A DNA stretch of 44,854 bases from an uncultured Flavobacteriaceae bacterium (GCA_929200365.1 CAKMZM010000005.1:1-44854); one strand, 5' to 3'; numbered from the stretch's first letter, positions 19,866 through 30,780 are shown. Numbers and translations: made by a program. Notes: generated from the letters alone by a model not told the origin.

Positions 19866-20690
19866 TTAAAAATGACTTAGTAATACAAAATGCTGATGAG
19901 GTTCAAAATAAGCTACATCTTTTGTTATTTGTGATTCTCTATGAAAGTTTCCAAAACTGATATGGCGAATATAGGTGTATGCAATATTATAAAACTCACT
20001 ATCCTTAGAAATATTTCCCAAAAATACTAAATTAAACTCTTCTGGATTTAGTTGTAACTGTTCTGTAGTGTATAATAGGTAATACAAAAAATCTTCTTTG
20101 GTTTGGTATCTATGAGTATTACTTAATATTAGATTCCCTTTATTAATTACTATAATATCAAAAGAAGCATCATTTATATTTGCAAAAACAGTAATAGATT
20201 CATTATTTTTTTCTTGAGTAAGTAAAGAATTTATTAAAATAGAACTGGCATGTTTATAAGTAAAAGAACCAAAAGTATCAAAAAAGAAATTATTAATGTT
20301 GGTATATGGTATGTACACTGTTACCATATTATGGGGGGATAACTCATCATATGCAATAAAATCATTTTGAAGCACTTTTGTATTAAATCTAAGGTACTCA
20401 TTTAATAATTCTTCACTAAACAAAGGTTTAGGAACAATAGTATATAAGTCATTTTGATAAATCACCTCAATAGTATCAAAAGTTTCTTTTAGATTGTAAT
20501 TGTGATCAAAAACATGTTTAATTTTATCAAGTACTTGTTTGGGAGTTAATTGTATACCAAAAGTCTTATGTTTTATAGATGTTATTTGATTATTAGTATT
20601 TACGGTACAAAAAGAAAGTCCATTCAGGCTTACCTGAATGGACAATTTTTTTGATGCATTGCCAATTGTTTTATTGATCGTTTTTACCAT
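19866..20690 (-). CDS. DUF3822 family protein
   Basis: KKLSIQVSLNGLSFCTV N-terminus and position next to rsmD, typical of Bacteroidota. Confidence 0.75.
   Translation of the reverse strand: MVKTINKTIGNASKKLSIQVSLNGLSFCTVNTNNQITSIKHKTFGIQLTPKQVLDKIKHVFDHNYNLKETFDTIEVIYQNDLYTIVPKPLFSEELLNEYLRFNTKVLQNDFIAYDELSPHNMVTVYIPYTNINNFFFDTFGSFTYKHASSILINSLLTQEKNNESITVFANINDASFDIIVINKGNLILSNTHRYQTKEDFLYYLLYTTEQLQLNPEEFNLVFLGNISKDSEFYNIAYTYIRHISFGNFHRESQITKDVAYFEPHQHFVLLSHF
20618..20643. other. Perfect 11-bp hairpin with tetraloop and flanking A/T tracts, inside the DUF3822 CDS
   Basis: GTCCATTCAGG-CTTA-CCTGAATGGAC followed by AATTTTTTT (+ strand); T-rich tract also on the - strand. Confidence 0.65.
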
Positions 20691-21315
20691 AAGTTCTTGG
20701 CCAGTTACCAGAAGTAGACACTTCTGCCATTGATCCTACAGAAAGAAACTCTCCGTTAACTTCATCAACAGACCTTATCTCTTTTTCTTGAGCTAATAAA
20801 TCTTTATCCTGATCATGTAAAATAACATCTTTAGCTACTTTAACTTCAAAAACAGGAATCCTTAGATCATTTTTGTTAATATAACCTGCATCCATTTCAA
20901 AATTTGAATCAATACCTTCTATTGGAATTTTGATCATATCTTTATAGCTTCTTGTTTTAAATATAGAATCTTTTACAGAAGCATAACCAAGAGTGTCAAC
21001 AATAACTGTATCTCTTGGTTCATCAATTTTTAGGATTTTATTAAATCTAATAAAACTAGAATCTCTTCTTTGAGTTAGTGTAAATTTCGCAGTATCTATA
21101 AAAGCAATTAATTTAACAGGATCTTTAGTGAATTTCCCAGTTACAGATCTATATGCCAATTGAGCTGTGCGAATATCTCTTAAATTTTCAACAGCTTTCG
21201 CATATCTAGCTTGCTTTATTTTATTGAACTTTACAGGCCCATTAACAGAATTAAAGACTAAGTATCCCAAGCCTCCTATAATAACCCACAGAACTAATTG
21301 AACAACAATTTTCAT
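20671..21315 (-). CDS. Hypothetical membrane-anchored protein
   Basis: N-terminal TM (IVVQLVLWVIIGGLGYLVFN); upstream of and overlapping the DUF3822 gene. Confidence 0.6.
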   Translation of the reverse strand: MKIVVQLVLWVIIGGLGYLVFNSVNGPVKFNKIKQARYAKAVENLRDIRTAQLAYRSVTGKFTKDPVKLIAFIDTAKFTLTQRRDSSFIRFNKILKIDEPRDTVIVDTLGYASVKDSIFKTRSYKDMIKIPIEGIDSNFEMDAGYINKNDLRIPVFEVKVAKDVILHDQDKDLLAQEKEIRSVDEVNGEFLSVGSMAEVSTSGNWPRTYGKNDQ

Positions 21316-21451
21316 TTTATGATTTAACTTTTAACATTAGTGTATACGCAAATCTACAATTTTTTTTTAATCGTAAAAGTTTATTGCCAAAAAATCATTC
21401 TTATCTTTGGTTTATTAACAGTGATATGAATCATATAGACAAGTATTTTTA

Positions 21452-22879
21452 ATGAGGGAACAAGAATTTTATGAATTATTAAAAGAAGATTTTCCTTTCG
21501 AACCTACTATAAAACAAGATATTGTCTTACAAAAGCTATCTTATTTTGTGTTATCAGAATCAAAAGAATCACTTTTTTTACTGAAAGGATATGCAGGTAC
21601 AGGGAAAACTACCATGATCGGAACTCTGGTTAAAAATCTGTGGAAAGCTAAGTTAAATACGGTATTATTAGCTCCGACTGGTCGTGCAGCTAAGGTGATT
21701 AGTAATCATTCAAAAAAGCAAGCTCAGACGATTCATAGAAGTATTTATTATCCCAAAAAGAATAAAAGTGGTGGATTAGCTTTTCAATTAAAACAAAATA
21801 AGAACCGTAATACTATTTTTATTGTTGATGAAGCTTCTATGATTCCTGATACACCCAGTGATAGTAAATTGTTTGAAAATGGATCGTTACTCGACGATCT
21901 AATGATGTATGTGTACTCTGGGTATAATTGTAAAGTTCTTTTTATTGGTGATACAGCACAATTACCGCCAGTTAAACTAGAAGTAAGCCCTGCGCTAGAT
22001 TCAAACAATCTTGCTATGGGTTTTAATAAGGAGGTTACACAGATAGAACTTGATGAAGTAGTAAGACAGGCAGAAAGCAGCGGTATTCTAATGAATGCGA
22101 CACATTTAAGAGAAATTCTTAATGATGGTTTTTATAGCTCTTTTCAGTTTCAGGTATCAGGATATTCAGATATCGTTAGATTTTTTGGTGGTCATGAGAT
22201 CATAGATGCATTAAATGAAGCATATTCTTGCTCAGGGCAAGAAGAATCCGTTATTATTCTTCGTTCTAATAAAAGAGCTAATATTTATAATCAGCAAATT
22301 CGCTCAAGAATACTTTTTCAGGAAGAAGAACTATCCCCAGGAGATTATTTAATGGTGGTTAAGAACAATTATTTTTGGTTAGATACTAAAAGTGAAGCTG
22401 GCTTTATAGCTAATGGAGATATTATTAAGGTTTTAGAGATTTTTTCTATAAAAGAATTGTATGGATTTAGATTTGCTATAGTTATTATTGATATGGTTGA
22501 TTATGCAAATCAGAAACCTTTTGAAACTGTTTTACTATTGGATACCCTAACTTCAGAAACCCCATCTTTATCATATGAGGAATCAAATAAGTTATATCAG
22601 GAAGTATTAAAAGATTTTGAAGATGAAAAATCAAAATATAAAAAATTTATGGGGGTGAAAAACAATAAATTCTTTAATAGTTTGCAGGTTAAATTCTCTT
22701 ATGCTATTACATGTCATAAATCACAAGGAGGGCAATGGGATAATGTGTTTATAGAACAACCGTATCTTCCAGATGGAATAACTAAGGAGTATTTAAGGTG
22801 GTTGTATACAGCAGTTACCAGAGCTAAGAAAAAATTATTTTTGATAGGATTTAAAGATGAATTTTTTATAGAAAATTAA
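21452..22879 (+). CDS. AAA/RecD-like ATP-dependent helicase
   Basis: LKGYAGTGKTTMIG (Walker A), FIVDEASMIP (Walker B), CHKSQGGQWDNV, LYTAVTRAKKKLFLIG (UvrD_C_2). Confidence 0.88.
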   Translation: MREQEFYELLKEDFPFEPTIKQDIVLQKLSYFVLSESKESLFLLKGYAGTGKTTMIGTLVKNLWKAKLNTVLLAPTGRAAKVISNHSKKQAQTIHRSIYYPKKNKSGGLAFQLKQNKNRNTIFIVDEASMIPDTPSDSKLFENGSLLDDLMMYVYSGYNCKVLFIGDTAQLPPVKLEVSPALDSNNLAMGFNKEVTQIELDEVVRQAESSGILMNATHLREILNDGFYSSFQFQVSGYSDIVRFFGGHEIIDALNEAYSCSGQEESVIILRSNKRANIYNQQIRSRILFQEEELSPGDYLMVVKNNYFWLDTKSEAGFIANGDIIKVLEIFSIKELYGFRFAIVIIDMVDYANQKPFETVLLLDTLTSETPSLSYEESNKLYQEVLKDFEDEKSKYKKFMGVKNNKFFNSLQVKFSYAITCHKSQGGQWDNVFIEQPYLPDGITKEYLRWLYTAVTRAKKKLFLIGFKDEFFIEN

Positions 22880-22953
22880 ATTTTTTAAAACAGTAATAAA
22901 TAATATTCTAAGATTTTTTAAGATATAAATGTGAAACTAAATGTGTAGTTTGG

Positions 22954-22984
22954 CTTGAAAATTGATTAAAAAAAGTTATTTTTG
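22954..22984 (+). promoter_or_regulatory. Candidate Bacteroidota promoter (CTTG-N19-TATTTTTG) for the kdsB fusion
   Basis: TANNTTTG match at 22977-22984 with a -33-like CTTG 19 nt upstream. Confidence 0.5.
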
Positions 22985-23007
22985 CAACTCTAGAAAAGCA
23001 ATAAATT

Positions 23008-24882
23008 TTGAACAAAAATACTCTAAAAACTATCGCAATGATACCTGCGAGATATGCTGCCACGCGATTCCCAGGTAAGCTAATGGAAAATCTTGAAGGA
23101 AAAAGTGTCATAAGAAGAACATATGAAGCTACAGTGAATTCAGGACTTTTTGATGCTGTTTATGTAGTAACCGATAGTGATATCATTTATGAAGAAATAA
23201 CTTCTCATAATGGTGTAGCCATTATGAGTAAAAAAGAGCATAGTTGTGGTAGCGATAGAATAGCTGAAGCGGTTGAAAATATGGATGTCGATATTGTAGT
23301 AAATGTTCAAGGGGATGAACCTTTTACCGATAAAGAGAGCCTAGAAAAAGTATTAAATGTATTTTATCAAGAAGACTCTGACCGTATAGATTTAGCTAGT
23401 CTTATGACCCCAATGAATGATTGGGATGATATTATGAACTCTAATAGTGTAAAAGTTATTGTAGATGAAAGTAATTGTGCATTATATTTTTCTCGTTCAC
23501 CAATACCATACCCAAGAGATAACAAAATAAATCATGTTTATTATAAGCACAAAGGTGTTTATGCATTTAGAAAACAAGCTATTTTAGATTTTTACCGTTT
23601 ACCAATGCGTTCTATAGAGGCATCAGAGAAAATAGAATGTATTCGATATCTTGAATATGGTAAGAATATTAAAATGGTTTTGACACAGCACGAAGGTGTA
23701 GAAATTGATACCCCAGAAGATTTAGAAAGAGCAAAAAAAATAATAAATAAAGAGAATCTATTGAATCCAAAATCGATAATTACTCCAGTAGAATCTACTT
23801 CTATGCATAAAAACTTTCCAATGGTGCCAAAGGTGGTATTTGGGAGAGGGGCTTTTAACCAAATAAACGAAATAATTTCACCTGAACGAAATGGGGTTGC
23901 TCCTTTTATCTTTATAGTAGATGACGTTTTTGAAAATGATACCTCCTTTATAGAGGATAGAATACCATTATTTTATACAGATGAAATCATCTATGTATCA
24001 ACTGTTGAAGAACCTAAAACATCCCAAGTAGATATCTTAGTTTCTAAAATAAAAAATGATTATCAGTATGTTCCAAGTGGAATTATTGGAATAGGAGGAG
24101 GGTCTATATTGGATTTATCTAAGGCTATAGCGATCATGCTTACCAATCTAGGAAGTGCTGTAGATTACCAAGGATGGGATTTGGTAAAAAATAAAGCTGT
24201 TTTTCATGTAGGAATCCCTACAATTTCAGGAACAGGAGCAGAAGTGTCTCGTACTACAGTACTTACAGGACCTGAACGCAAATTAGGAATCAATTCTGAT
24301 TTTACACCCTTTGATCAAGTTGTGTTAGATCCAGAACTAATAAAAGATGTTCCTAAAGATCAGTGGTTCTATACAGGTATGGATTGTTATATTCACTGCA
24401 TAGAGTCGCTAGATGGAACATATTTGAATGCATTTAGCCAGAGTTATGGTGAAAAGGCTTTAGATTTATGTAAAGAGATTTTCCTAGAAAATAATCTAAG
24501 CAAAGAAGAGGTAGATGCAAAATTAATGATGGCTTCTTGGCATGGAGGAATGAGTATAGCCTATTCTCAGGTAGGTGTCGCTCATGCTATGAGTTATGGG
24601 CTGGCATATGTGCTAGGTGTAAAACACGGAATAGGGAATTGTATTGTGTTTGATAAATTACAAGAGTACTATCCTGAAGGTGTAGCCTTATTCAAAAAGA
24701 TGAAAGAATTTCATAATATTGACTTACCAACAGGTATTTGTGCTAATGTAACCGAAGAGCAATTAGATGTAATGACCAAAGTATCACTAAGCTTGGAGCC
24801 ACTATGGGAAAATGCCCTTGGATGTGATTGGAAATCTAAAATAAATGCTGGTAAACTGAAAGAACTTTATCGTTCTTTGTAA
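23008..24882 (+). CDS. kdsB: Fusion: 3-deoxy-manno-octulosonate cytidylyltransferase (KdsB) plus iron-containing alcohol dehydrogenase (KdnB-like)
   Basis: TTG start; [38 protein letters not shown] (KdsB); [52 protein letters not shown] (group III Fe-ADH). Confidence 0.88.
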   Translation: MNKNTLKTIAMIPARYAATRFPGKLMENLEGKSVIRRTYEATVNSGLFDAVYVVTDSDIIYEEITSHNGVAIMSKKEHSCGSDRIAEAVENMDVDIVVNVQGDEPFTDKESLEKVLNVFYQEDSDRIDLASLMTPMNDWDDIMNSNSVKVIVDESNCALYFSRSPIPYPRDNKINHVYYKHKGVYAFRKQAILDFYRLPMRSIEASEKIECIRYLEYGKNIKMVLTQHEGVEIDTPEDLERAKKIINKENLLNPKSIITPVESTSMHKNFPMVPKVVFGRGAFNQINEIISPERNGVAPFIFIVDDVFENDTSFIEDRIPLFYTDEIIYVSTVEEPKTSQVDILVSKIKNDYQYVPSGIIGIGGGSILDLSKAIAIMLTNLGSAVDYQGWDLVKNKAVFHVGIPTISGTGAEVSRTTVLTGPERKLGINSDFTPFDQVVLDPELIKDVPKDQWFYTGMDCYIHCIESLDGTYLNAFSQSYGEKALDLCKEIFLENNLSKEEVDAKLMMASWHGGMSIAYSQVGVAHAMSYGLAYVLGVKHGIGNCIVFDKLQEYYPEGVALFKKMKEFHNIDLPTGICANVTEEQLDVMTKVSLSLEPLWENALGCDWKSKINAGKLKELYRSL

Positions 24883-24907
24883 ATTATTTTTTCAATCTTT
24901 TATTTTC

Positions 24908-25462
24908 ATGAGATACTTTTCTTCTTTCATATATTATAAAATTATGGGTTGGAAGCTTATTGGTGGTTTTAGTGCTGATACTATAAAAAAATGTATTGTT
25001 ATTATAGTACCACATACGAGTTGGCATGATTTCTATATTGGTCTTTTGGTACGACAATTAGTCAAAATTAAGATAGGTTTTTTGGCCAAAAAGGAGCTTT
25101 TTAAATGGCCGTTGGGCTGGTACCTTAGAAAAGTAGGAGGAATTTCTCTGGATAGAACCTCTGGTCAGAATAAGGTTGAAGCTATTGCAGAGTTATTTGA
25201 AAAAGAAGATGAATTACGCTTAACTATTGCCCCCGAAGGAACAAGGAAAAAAGTTAAAGAATGGAAAACAGGCTTTTACCATATCGCCAAAACTGCAAGT
25301 ATTCCTATTATTATGGTCGCTTTTGATTTTGGAAAAAAGCAAAGCCTGATTTCAGAACCATTTTATCCTACAGATGATATCAAAAGAGATTTTGAATATA
25401 TGTATAGCTTCTTCAAAGGCATTAAAGGAAAAGTCCCTGAGAATAGCTTTGACAGAACTTAA
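24908..25462 (+). CDS. 1-acyl-sn-glycerol-3-phosphate acyltransferase-like (PlsC family)
   Basis: PHTSWHDFYIGLL (HxxxxD-type), KKELFKWPLGWYLRKVGGISLDR, IAPEGTRKK. Confidence 0.85.
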   Translation: MRYFSSFIYYKIMGWKLIGGFSADTIKKCIVIIVPHTSWHDFYIGLLVRQLVKIKIGFLAKKELFKWPLGWYLRKVGGISLDRTSGQNKVEAIAELFEKEDELRLTIAPEGTRKKVKEWKTGFYHIAKTASIPIIMVAFDFGKKQSLISEPFYPTDDIKRDFEYMYSFFKGIKGKVPENSFDRT

Positions 25463-25959
25463 AATTTATGATTTTTTTCTTCTGGGGTAGTATCTTTAGG
25501 CTTTTCCTTTACGCTCTCGGCTCCAAAAATAAGCTCTGTACTAGAAAAAGTAGTGCCAAAAGTTTTTGCAGCATAATATACTTGTGATATAGCACTGTTT
25601 ACCTGCTCATCTGTAAGTTCTTTTAAAGGATGGATATAAGCCGACCATAAAATTTTGTTAGTGATACCATATTTTACATCAAGGGCAGAATGAAAATTGG
25701 CAGTCATAGCATCAAGCAATAAATCTTTGTCAAGATGATCAGATGTTGTAATGGGGGAGATAATTCTCATTCGGTTATTAGTTTCATCAGTAACACAAAG
25801 CATTGGAACCTTTTTGTATGTAAATTTCCAGTTACCAGAAATACCATCTAGGGTATCTGCATTTTTTTTGATAATTAACCCTAGTTTACTATTATCCATA
25901 TGCTGGGCATATACTATACCCATATAGAAAAGTAGAAGAAGTATGGCTAGTCTTTTCAT
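25459..25959 (-). CDS. Hypothetical exported protein
   Basis: Signal-peptide-like N-terminus MKRLAILLLLFYMGIVYAQ. Confidence 0.6.
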   Translation of the reverse strand: MKRLAILLLLFYMGIVYAQHMDNSKLGLIIKKNADTLDGISGNWKFTYKKVPMLCVTDETNNRMRIISPITTSDHLDKDLLLDAMTANFHSALDVKYGITNKILWSAYIHPLKELTDEQVNSAISQVYYAAKTFGTTFSSTELIFGAESVKEKPKDTTPEEKNHKF

Positions 25960-26004
25960 AGCTTAATATTTTATCTATAGTCGGGGTGTTATAGTAAACA
26001 TAAC

Positions 26005-26038
26005 AAAAAAAGAGCTTAGCATAGCTAAACTCTTTTTT
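26005..26038. terminator. Terminator-like hairpin
   Basis: AAAAAAGAGcTTAGC / GCTAAaCTCTTTTTT. Confidence 0.65.
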
Positions 26039-26058
26039 GTTAGAATTTCTGAATTTTA

Positions 26059-26565
26059 TTAGTTATTTACGGCATCTACTACTTTAAGCTTGCCATCATA
26101 TTTTAATGTGAGTATTTTATCATTTTCTAAAGTTATAGTTGCAGTTACGTTATAATTTGTATCACTTCCTGAAACGGTAACCTTACCTGATTTTAGGCTG
26201 AATTCTTCTTTTTGATCAATTTCTAATCCTCCTGCTTCTAAATAAAGTCTTGGTTCTGAAGGCCTAGAAGAAGAGTAATTAAAAGTTCCTGTAGTGAAGG
26301 AAATATTACCACCTTCGATTGGGGATAACAATACCAAATCAACAAAGTATTCTTTTCCATCCAATATACCAGTAAATAAAAAATCATAGTTGTAATAGGT
26401 GTTGTCAAATATGCCTTTAAAATCCTCTATTATGGCAGATGAGATAGGAACAGTTTTTCCGTCAAAAGTAATATTGTTACTATTTTTAACTGCATCATCA
26501 TCATTAGAACAAGATGAAAAAATTGTAATTGAGCTTAAAGCAAATAAAAAAAATAGTTTTTTCAT
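26059..26565 (-). CDS. Hypothetical lipoprotein
   Basis: Lipobox-like SITIFSSCSNDDD. Confidence 0.65.
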   Translation of the reverse strand: MKKLFFLFALSSITIFSSCSNDDDAVKNSNNITFDGKTVPISSAIIEDFKGIFDNTYYNYDFLFTGILDGKEYFVDLVLLSPIEGGNISFTTGTFNYSSSRPSEPRLYLEAGGLEIDQKEEFSLKSGKVTVSGSDTNYNVTATITLENDKILTLKYDGKLKVVDAVNN

Positions 26566-26700
26566 GAAAATAAATTTGGTTTATGATAATTAGTAATGTA
26601 AAGCCATTGTGGCTTTGTTAATTTAAATTAATGTAGGAAATAGGAAAGATTTATTTTTTCTGTATGAGTTGTATCATCTTTTTATAATAAAGAAACTATT

Positions 26701-27426
26701 TTATCCTTCAGCAGAAGATTCTTCCATAGTGTGATACACGTTCTGAACGTCGTCATCTTCTTCAATTTTTTCGAGTAATTTTTCTACATCTACAGCCTGT
26801 TCCTGAGTTAATTTTTTAGTAACCTGTGGTATACGCTCAAATCCAGAAGATAAAATTTCGATATCTCGGTTTTCTAATTCCTTTTGTATCGTTCCAAAAC
26901 TTTCAAACGGCGCATAAATCAATATCCCGTCATCATCCTGAAAAACTTCTTCTGCTCCAAAATCGATAAATTCGAGTTCAAGTTCTTCGGGATCTAGTCC
27001 TTCACTATTGATTCTAAAGTTACAGGTATGATCAAACATAAATTCTACAGATCCCGATGTTCCCAAGTTTCCGTCACACTTATTAAAATAGGAACGTATA
27101 TTGGCAACTGTTCTATTGTTATTATCTGTTGCTGTTTCTACCAGAATAGCAATTCCATGAGGTGCATATCCTTCAAAAAGAACCTCTTTATAATCTCCTT
27201 GTTCTTTATCAGAAGCCTTTTTAATTGCCCTTTCGATATTGTCTTTGGGCATGTTCACAGATTTGGCATTCTGTATCACTGCTCTTAAGCGAGAGTTAGA
27301 AGCTGGGTCTGCCCCACCTTCTTTTACTGCCATTACAATATCTTTACCAATTCGAGTAAACGCTTTTGCCATTGCCGACCAGCGTTTCATTTTACGTGCT
27401 TTTCTAAATTCAAAAGCTCTTCCCAT
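26701..27426 (-). CDS. YebC/PmpR family DNA-binding/translational regulator
   Basis: MGRAFEFRKARKMKRWSAMAKAFTRIGKDI, YEGYAPHGIA-like segment (FEGYAPHGIAILVE). Confidence 0.95.
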   Translation of the reverse strand: MGRAFEFRKARKMKRWSAMAKAFTRIGKDIVMAVKEGGADPASNSRLRAVIQNAKSVNMPKDNIERAIKKASDKEQGDYKEVLFEGYAPHGIAILVETATDNNNRTVANIRSYFNKCDGNLGTSGSVEFMFDHTCNFRINSEGLDPEELELEFIDFGAEEVFQDDDGILIYAPFESFGTIQKELENRDIEILSSGFERIPQVTKKLTQEQAVDVEKLLEKIEEDDDVQNVYHTMEESSAEG

Positions 27427-27596
27427 ATGCTAATTTTAAAGTCTAAATACAAACATAAGTAGAAACCGAGTTTTTGACAAATGTTTGTATACTATCAATT
27501 TTGATTACGCCTAAAGTACCAAAATTCAAAAAGTAAAACAAGAAATTTTGACTTTAGAATTTGATATTTATTTTTGATTTTAAATGAGTTCAAAGA

Positions 27597-27884
27597 CTAT
27601 TCGCCTTCGATAATATTATCTATAGTTTTTGCAAGCTTAAAATCATTTTCAGTAATACCACCAGCATCATGAGTAGAAAGGCTAATATGTAGTTTATTAT
27701 AGACATTTGACCAGTCGGGGTGATGTTGTTGTGTTTCGGCTTCAAAAGCAATACGAGTCATGACAGAAAATGCATCTTTAAAATCATTAAATTCAAAAGT
27801 AGTATGAAGAGCATTATCATGGTGTTCCCAACCATCTATGTCGTTTAGCTTTTCTTTGATCTCAGATTCTGATAGTTTTACCAT
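27597..27884 (-). CDS. 4a-hydroxytetrahydrobiopterin dehydratase (PCD/DCoH)
   Basis: FEAETQQHHPDWSNVYNKLHISLSTHDAGGIT. Confidence 0.92.
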   Translation of the reverse strand: MVKLSESEIKEKLNDIDGWEHHDNALHTTFEFNDFKDAFSVMTRIAFEAETQQHHPDWSNVYNKLHISLSTHDAGGITENDFKLAKTIDNIIEGE

Positions 27885-27921
27885 TAGTATTGTATTAGTT
27901 AATTGTGAGTTAGTTTATTAA

Positions 27922-28872
27922 TTATTTTTGATTAGTAAGCCCTAATTTATCACGTAAGATTTCATCTTTATTACTGTTTTTACCCCAATAGGCAGATTTA
28001 ATACTTGTGATTTTAGTAGCTTTTGTAGTAAGCTTCTTTGCATTTGATCCAAATCCACTTTTAAATGTTTCCTCCCAATGCTCAATTTCATAAGGAAAAG
28101 AGGCATTAAAAGTAATACTGACGCTTCTGTCGAGTTTGGAATATTCTATGGTATACGTATTGGTGGTAGTACCTTTTTGTATAGATGCTTTGGCCGAATA
28201 TGCTTTAATATCTTTGTGTCTTAATCTACAATATTCGAAAGAGGGGATGATTTTTAGATCCCCTTGGGGCAATGCGTTAGGATTAATTCTGATTTTTGTC
28301 CAAAGTTCATTTTCGAGAATAGCTTTATCCAGTTTAAATTCCTGATCAGCTTCATTTTCAAAGTACGAATGTGATGTGATTTCAAATTGTTTTCTGTTAT
28401 TTAATTGCGCATATACATGACCACACCATTCCTGCATCGAATTCGATACTTTAATAGCATGCTGATCATCTGCTACAGGATAAAATGTACTTTGCATTAC
28501 AGAATATGGATAGATTCCTGTAGTGAACTTTTTGGTTGTATTAAGTTTTAAGACAGGTATATTACTTGTATTTTGACGATCTGCTTTTACCTGTTTTTTG
28601 GGTAAAAAATCCTCGGTAACATAAATAAGAACTGCAGTTCCTTTTCTTATTTCACCATATCGTGCTTGTTCTAATTGATAAGATGATATTTCTGCTTTAC
28701 CAGTATACCAGTATTTTTTAAAATCTTCAGATAGCGTTTTTGCAGACAGTACCTTTTCTTTAATGACCTCTTTAGTTGTAGAAGTTTTAGTCACTTTGTT
28801 TGCTTTAATATTGCTACAAGCAATGATGACCAATATGATCAATGCAGAAAATAGTAGTATTGACTTTTTCAT
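27922..28872 (-). CDS. Hypothetical lipoprotein/septum-formation-locus protein
   Basis: Lipobox-like LVIIACSN; internal ATG (MKKSILLF) used as start. Confidence 0.6.
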   Translation of the reverse strand: MKKSILLFSALIILVIIACSNIKANKVTKTSTTKEVIKEKVLSAKTLSEDFKKYWYTGKAEISSYQLEQARYGEIRKGTAVLIYVTEDFLPKKQVKADRQNTSNIPVLKLNTTKKFTTGIYPYSVMQSTFYPVADDQHAIKVSNSMQEWCGHVYAQLNNRKQFEITSHSYFENEADQEFKLDKAILENELWTKIRINPNALPQGDLKIIPSFEYCRLRHKDIKAYSAKASIQKGTTTNTYTIEYSKLDRSVSITFNASFPYEIEHWEETFKSGFGSNAKKLTTKATKITSIKSAYWGKNSNKDEILRDKLGLTNQK

Positions 28873-28993
28873 GATATTTTTTTTATACAACAAATTACAA
28901 TAAACCTTGGATTTGGCAAGTACTGTTAACGTTTCACTAACTATCTAAATGCGTATAATGAGGATGATTAAATACAACATTAGGAGTGTGTTT

Positions 28994-29575
28994 TTAAGCT
29001 AATTCCTTTAGTGTTTCATACACAAGATGTGTAGGAAGTCCCATTACATTAAAATGACTTCCTTTTATACAGGATATGCCAATAAAGCCTATCCATTCTT
29101 GTATACCATATGCTCCAGCTTTATCTAGAGGTTTATAGGTTTGTACATAGTATTCGATTTCTTCTCTAGATAGCTCCTTAAAAGTTACTTTGGTAGTTTG
29201 ATGTACTACAATTGTCTGATTAGTCATTTTAAAGCATACCGAGGTAATAACCTCATGCGTATCTCCAGACAGAGTATGAATCATTTTTGAAGCTTCCATT
29301 AGATTTTTTGGTTTACCCAAAGCTTTGTTATTATACCAAACAATGGTATCACTAGTAATCAAAATATCTTTTGGGTGTAAATCTGTAAAAGCATTTGCTT
29401 TAAGCTTAGCGAGGTAATCCGAAATTTCTTCGGCTTTAAGGTGATCAGGATAAACCTCTTCAACCTCTTTTAATTGTATCGTAAAATCTAAATCCAGATC
29501 TGTAAAAAACTTTTGCCTTCTCGGTGAACCAGATGCAAGAATTATATTTCTATCTTTCAATATATTTTTTAACAT
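28994..29575 (-). CDS. maf: Maf family nucleotide pyrophosphatase
   Basis: IILASGSPRRQKFF, TSDTIVWYNNKALGKP, GAYGIQEW. Confidence 0.92.
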   Translation of the reverse strand: MLKNILKDRNIILASGSPRRQKFFTDLDLDFTIQLKEVEEVYPDHLKAEEISDYLAKLKANAFTDLHPKDILITSDTIVWYNNKALGKPKNLMEASKMIHTLSGDTHEVITSVCFKMTNQTIVVHQTTKVTFKELSREEIEYYVQTYKPLDKAGAYGIQEWIGFIGISCIKGSHFNVMGLPTHLVYETLKELA

Positions 29576-29579
29576 ATTA

Positions 29580-30482
29580 TTATAGTATAACAAATTGGTA
29601 AAATAGCAATGAGATAGATGTCAAAAATAAAGTTATTTTTAAAAGCAATGCTAATCTTTTAAACTGCTTATCTGATTCGACACTAAAGCTTTTGATCATA
29701 AAATAGAGTAATGGAGCAACAATAAGTATCAATACAAAAATAACAGCTTTGCTGTTTGAAAAAAGATAAGTGTAGATGTAATAAATTACAGATATAATCG
29801 GAAGCAATGTTAATACCCCAATTAGTTTTGTTGTTCGATTTTTACCTAGAACTATTGGGATGGTTCTAATCCCTAAATTATGATCTCTATTTATATGCAG
29901 ACAATCTTTTACAATTTCTCTTAAGAGTATAATCATGAATGCAAATATTGAATAATCTAAAATAATAGAAAAAATAACGGTTTGTGATGTTCTGTTCTTT
30001 TCGGTGATGGCAGGAAGAAGATCAAAAATCCCAACAACAATCAAACTTAATCCTACAAGTAATGCAAGAATACAATTTTTAAGAACAATAATTTCTTTTA
30101 AATATGAAGCATAGATATAAAACATTCCAGAAATTACTATAAATAAAGCTGCAAAACCAGGTTTTTCAATAAGGTTTGCTAGATAAAACCCTATAATAAC
30201 ACCAATTGTATTAAGAATAATAAATAATCGATTGGCTGATTTTTCGGTTATAGAACCATACAATACACCTTTTATACTATTATCTTCTTGATTGTAAATT
30301 TTGATAATTATATTACCTGCTGCAGCAATACAAAATGTAGCAATCATTAAAATACTAATACCTAAACCATTCAAGGTGATAGCAATATTAAAGGGTTCAA
30401 AAAGACCATATTTCACACATAATTGCGCAAAGGCAATAATAAGTAGGTTATCAAATTTTATAAGCTTCAAATAAGGTAGCAT
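29580..30482 (-). CDS. UbiA-type prenyltransferase (geranylgeranylglycerol-phosphate geranylgeranyltransferase-like)
   Basis: Polytopic; NIIIKIYNQEDNSIKG (NxxxD-like) and REIVKDCLHINRDHNLGIRTIPIVLG motifs. Confidence 0.82.
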   Translation of the reverse strand: MLPYLKLIKFDNLLIIAFAQLCVKYGLFEPFNIAITLNGLGISILMIATFCIAAAGNIIIKIYNQEDNSIKGVLYGSITEKSANRLFIILNTIGVIIGFYLANLIEKPGFAALFIVISGMFYIYASYLKEIIVLKNCILALLVGLSLIVVGIFDLLPAITEKNRTSQTVIFSIILDYSIFAFMIILLREIVKDCLHINRDHNLGIRTIPIVLGKNRTTKLIGVLTLLPIISVIYYIYTYLFSNSKAVIFVLILIVAPLLYFMIKSFSVESDKQFKRLALLLKITLFLTSISLLFYQFVIL

Positions 30483-30780
30483 AGAAATGATTGGTTAATT
30501 AGTCAGCAAATGTAATAATTAATACTAATTTTTGGTCTATTACTATAATGTTAGTAGTTATATAGAAGAGAAAAGTTATTCGAGTTCTTTTGCTAACATT
30601 TATATGAGAGAAAATTTAATGTAGAATTCATAGTGGTTTATTTTTAGTATCCTAGTTCTATAATATTCTTATGTCGTTTAGCTCCTATGTTTAAAAATGT
30701 TGTATGTAGTATATTTTATTAAGAAGGTGTATTTGGGGATAATCACGAAGAGTAGATGTTAGTTCATTATAAAATCTATG

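Noticed and set aside
25459-25462. Overlapping stop codons of convergent acyltransferase and exported-protein genes
   Set aside because: Real, but tail-to-tail overlaps are common in bacteria and carry no special signal here.
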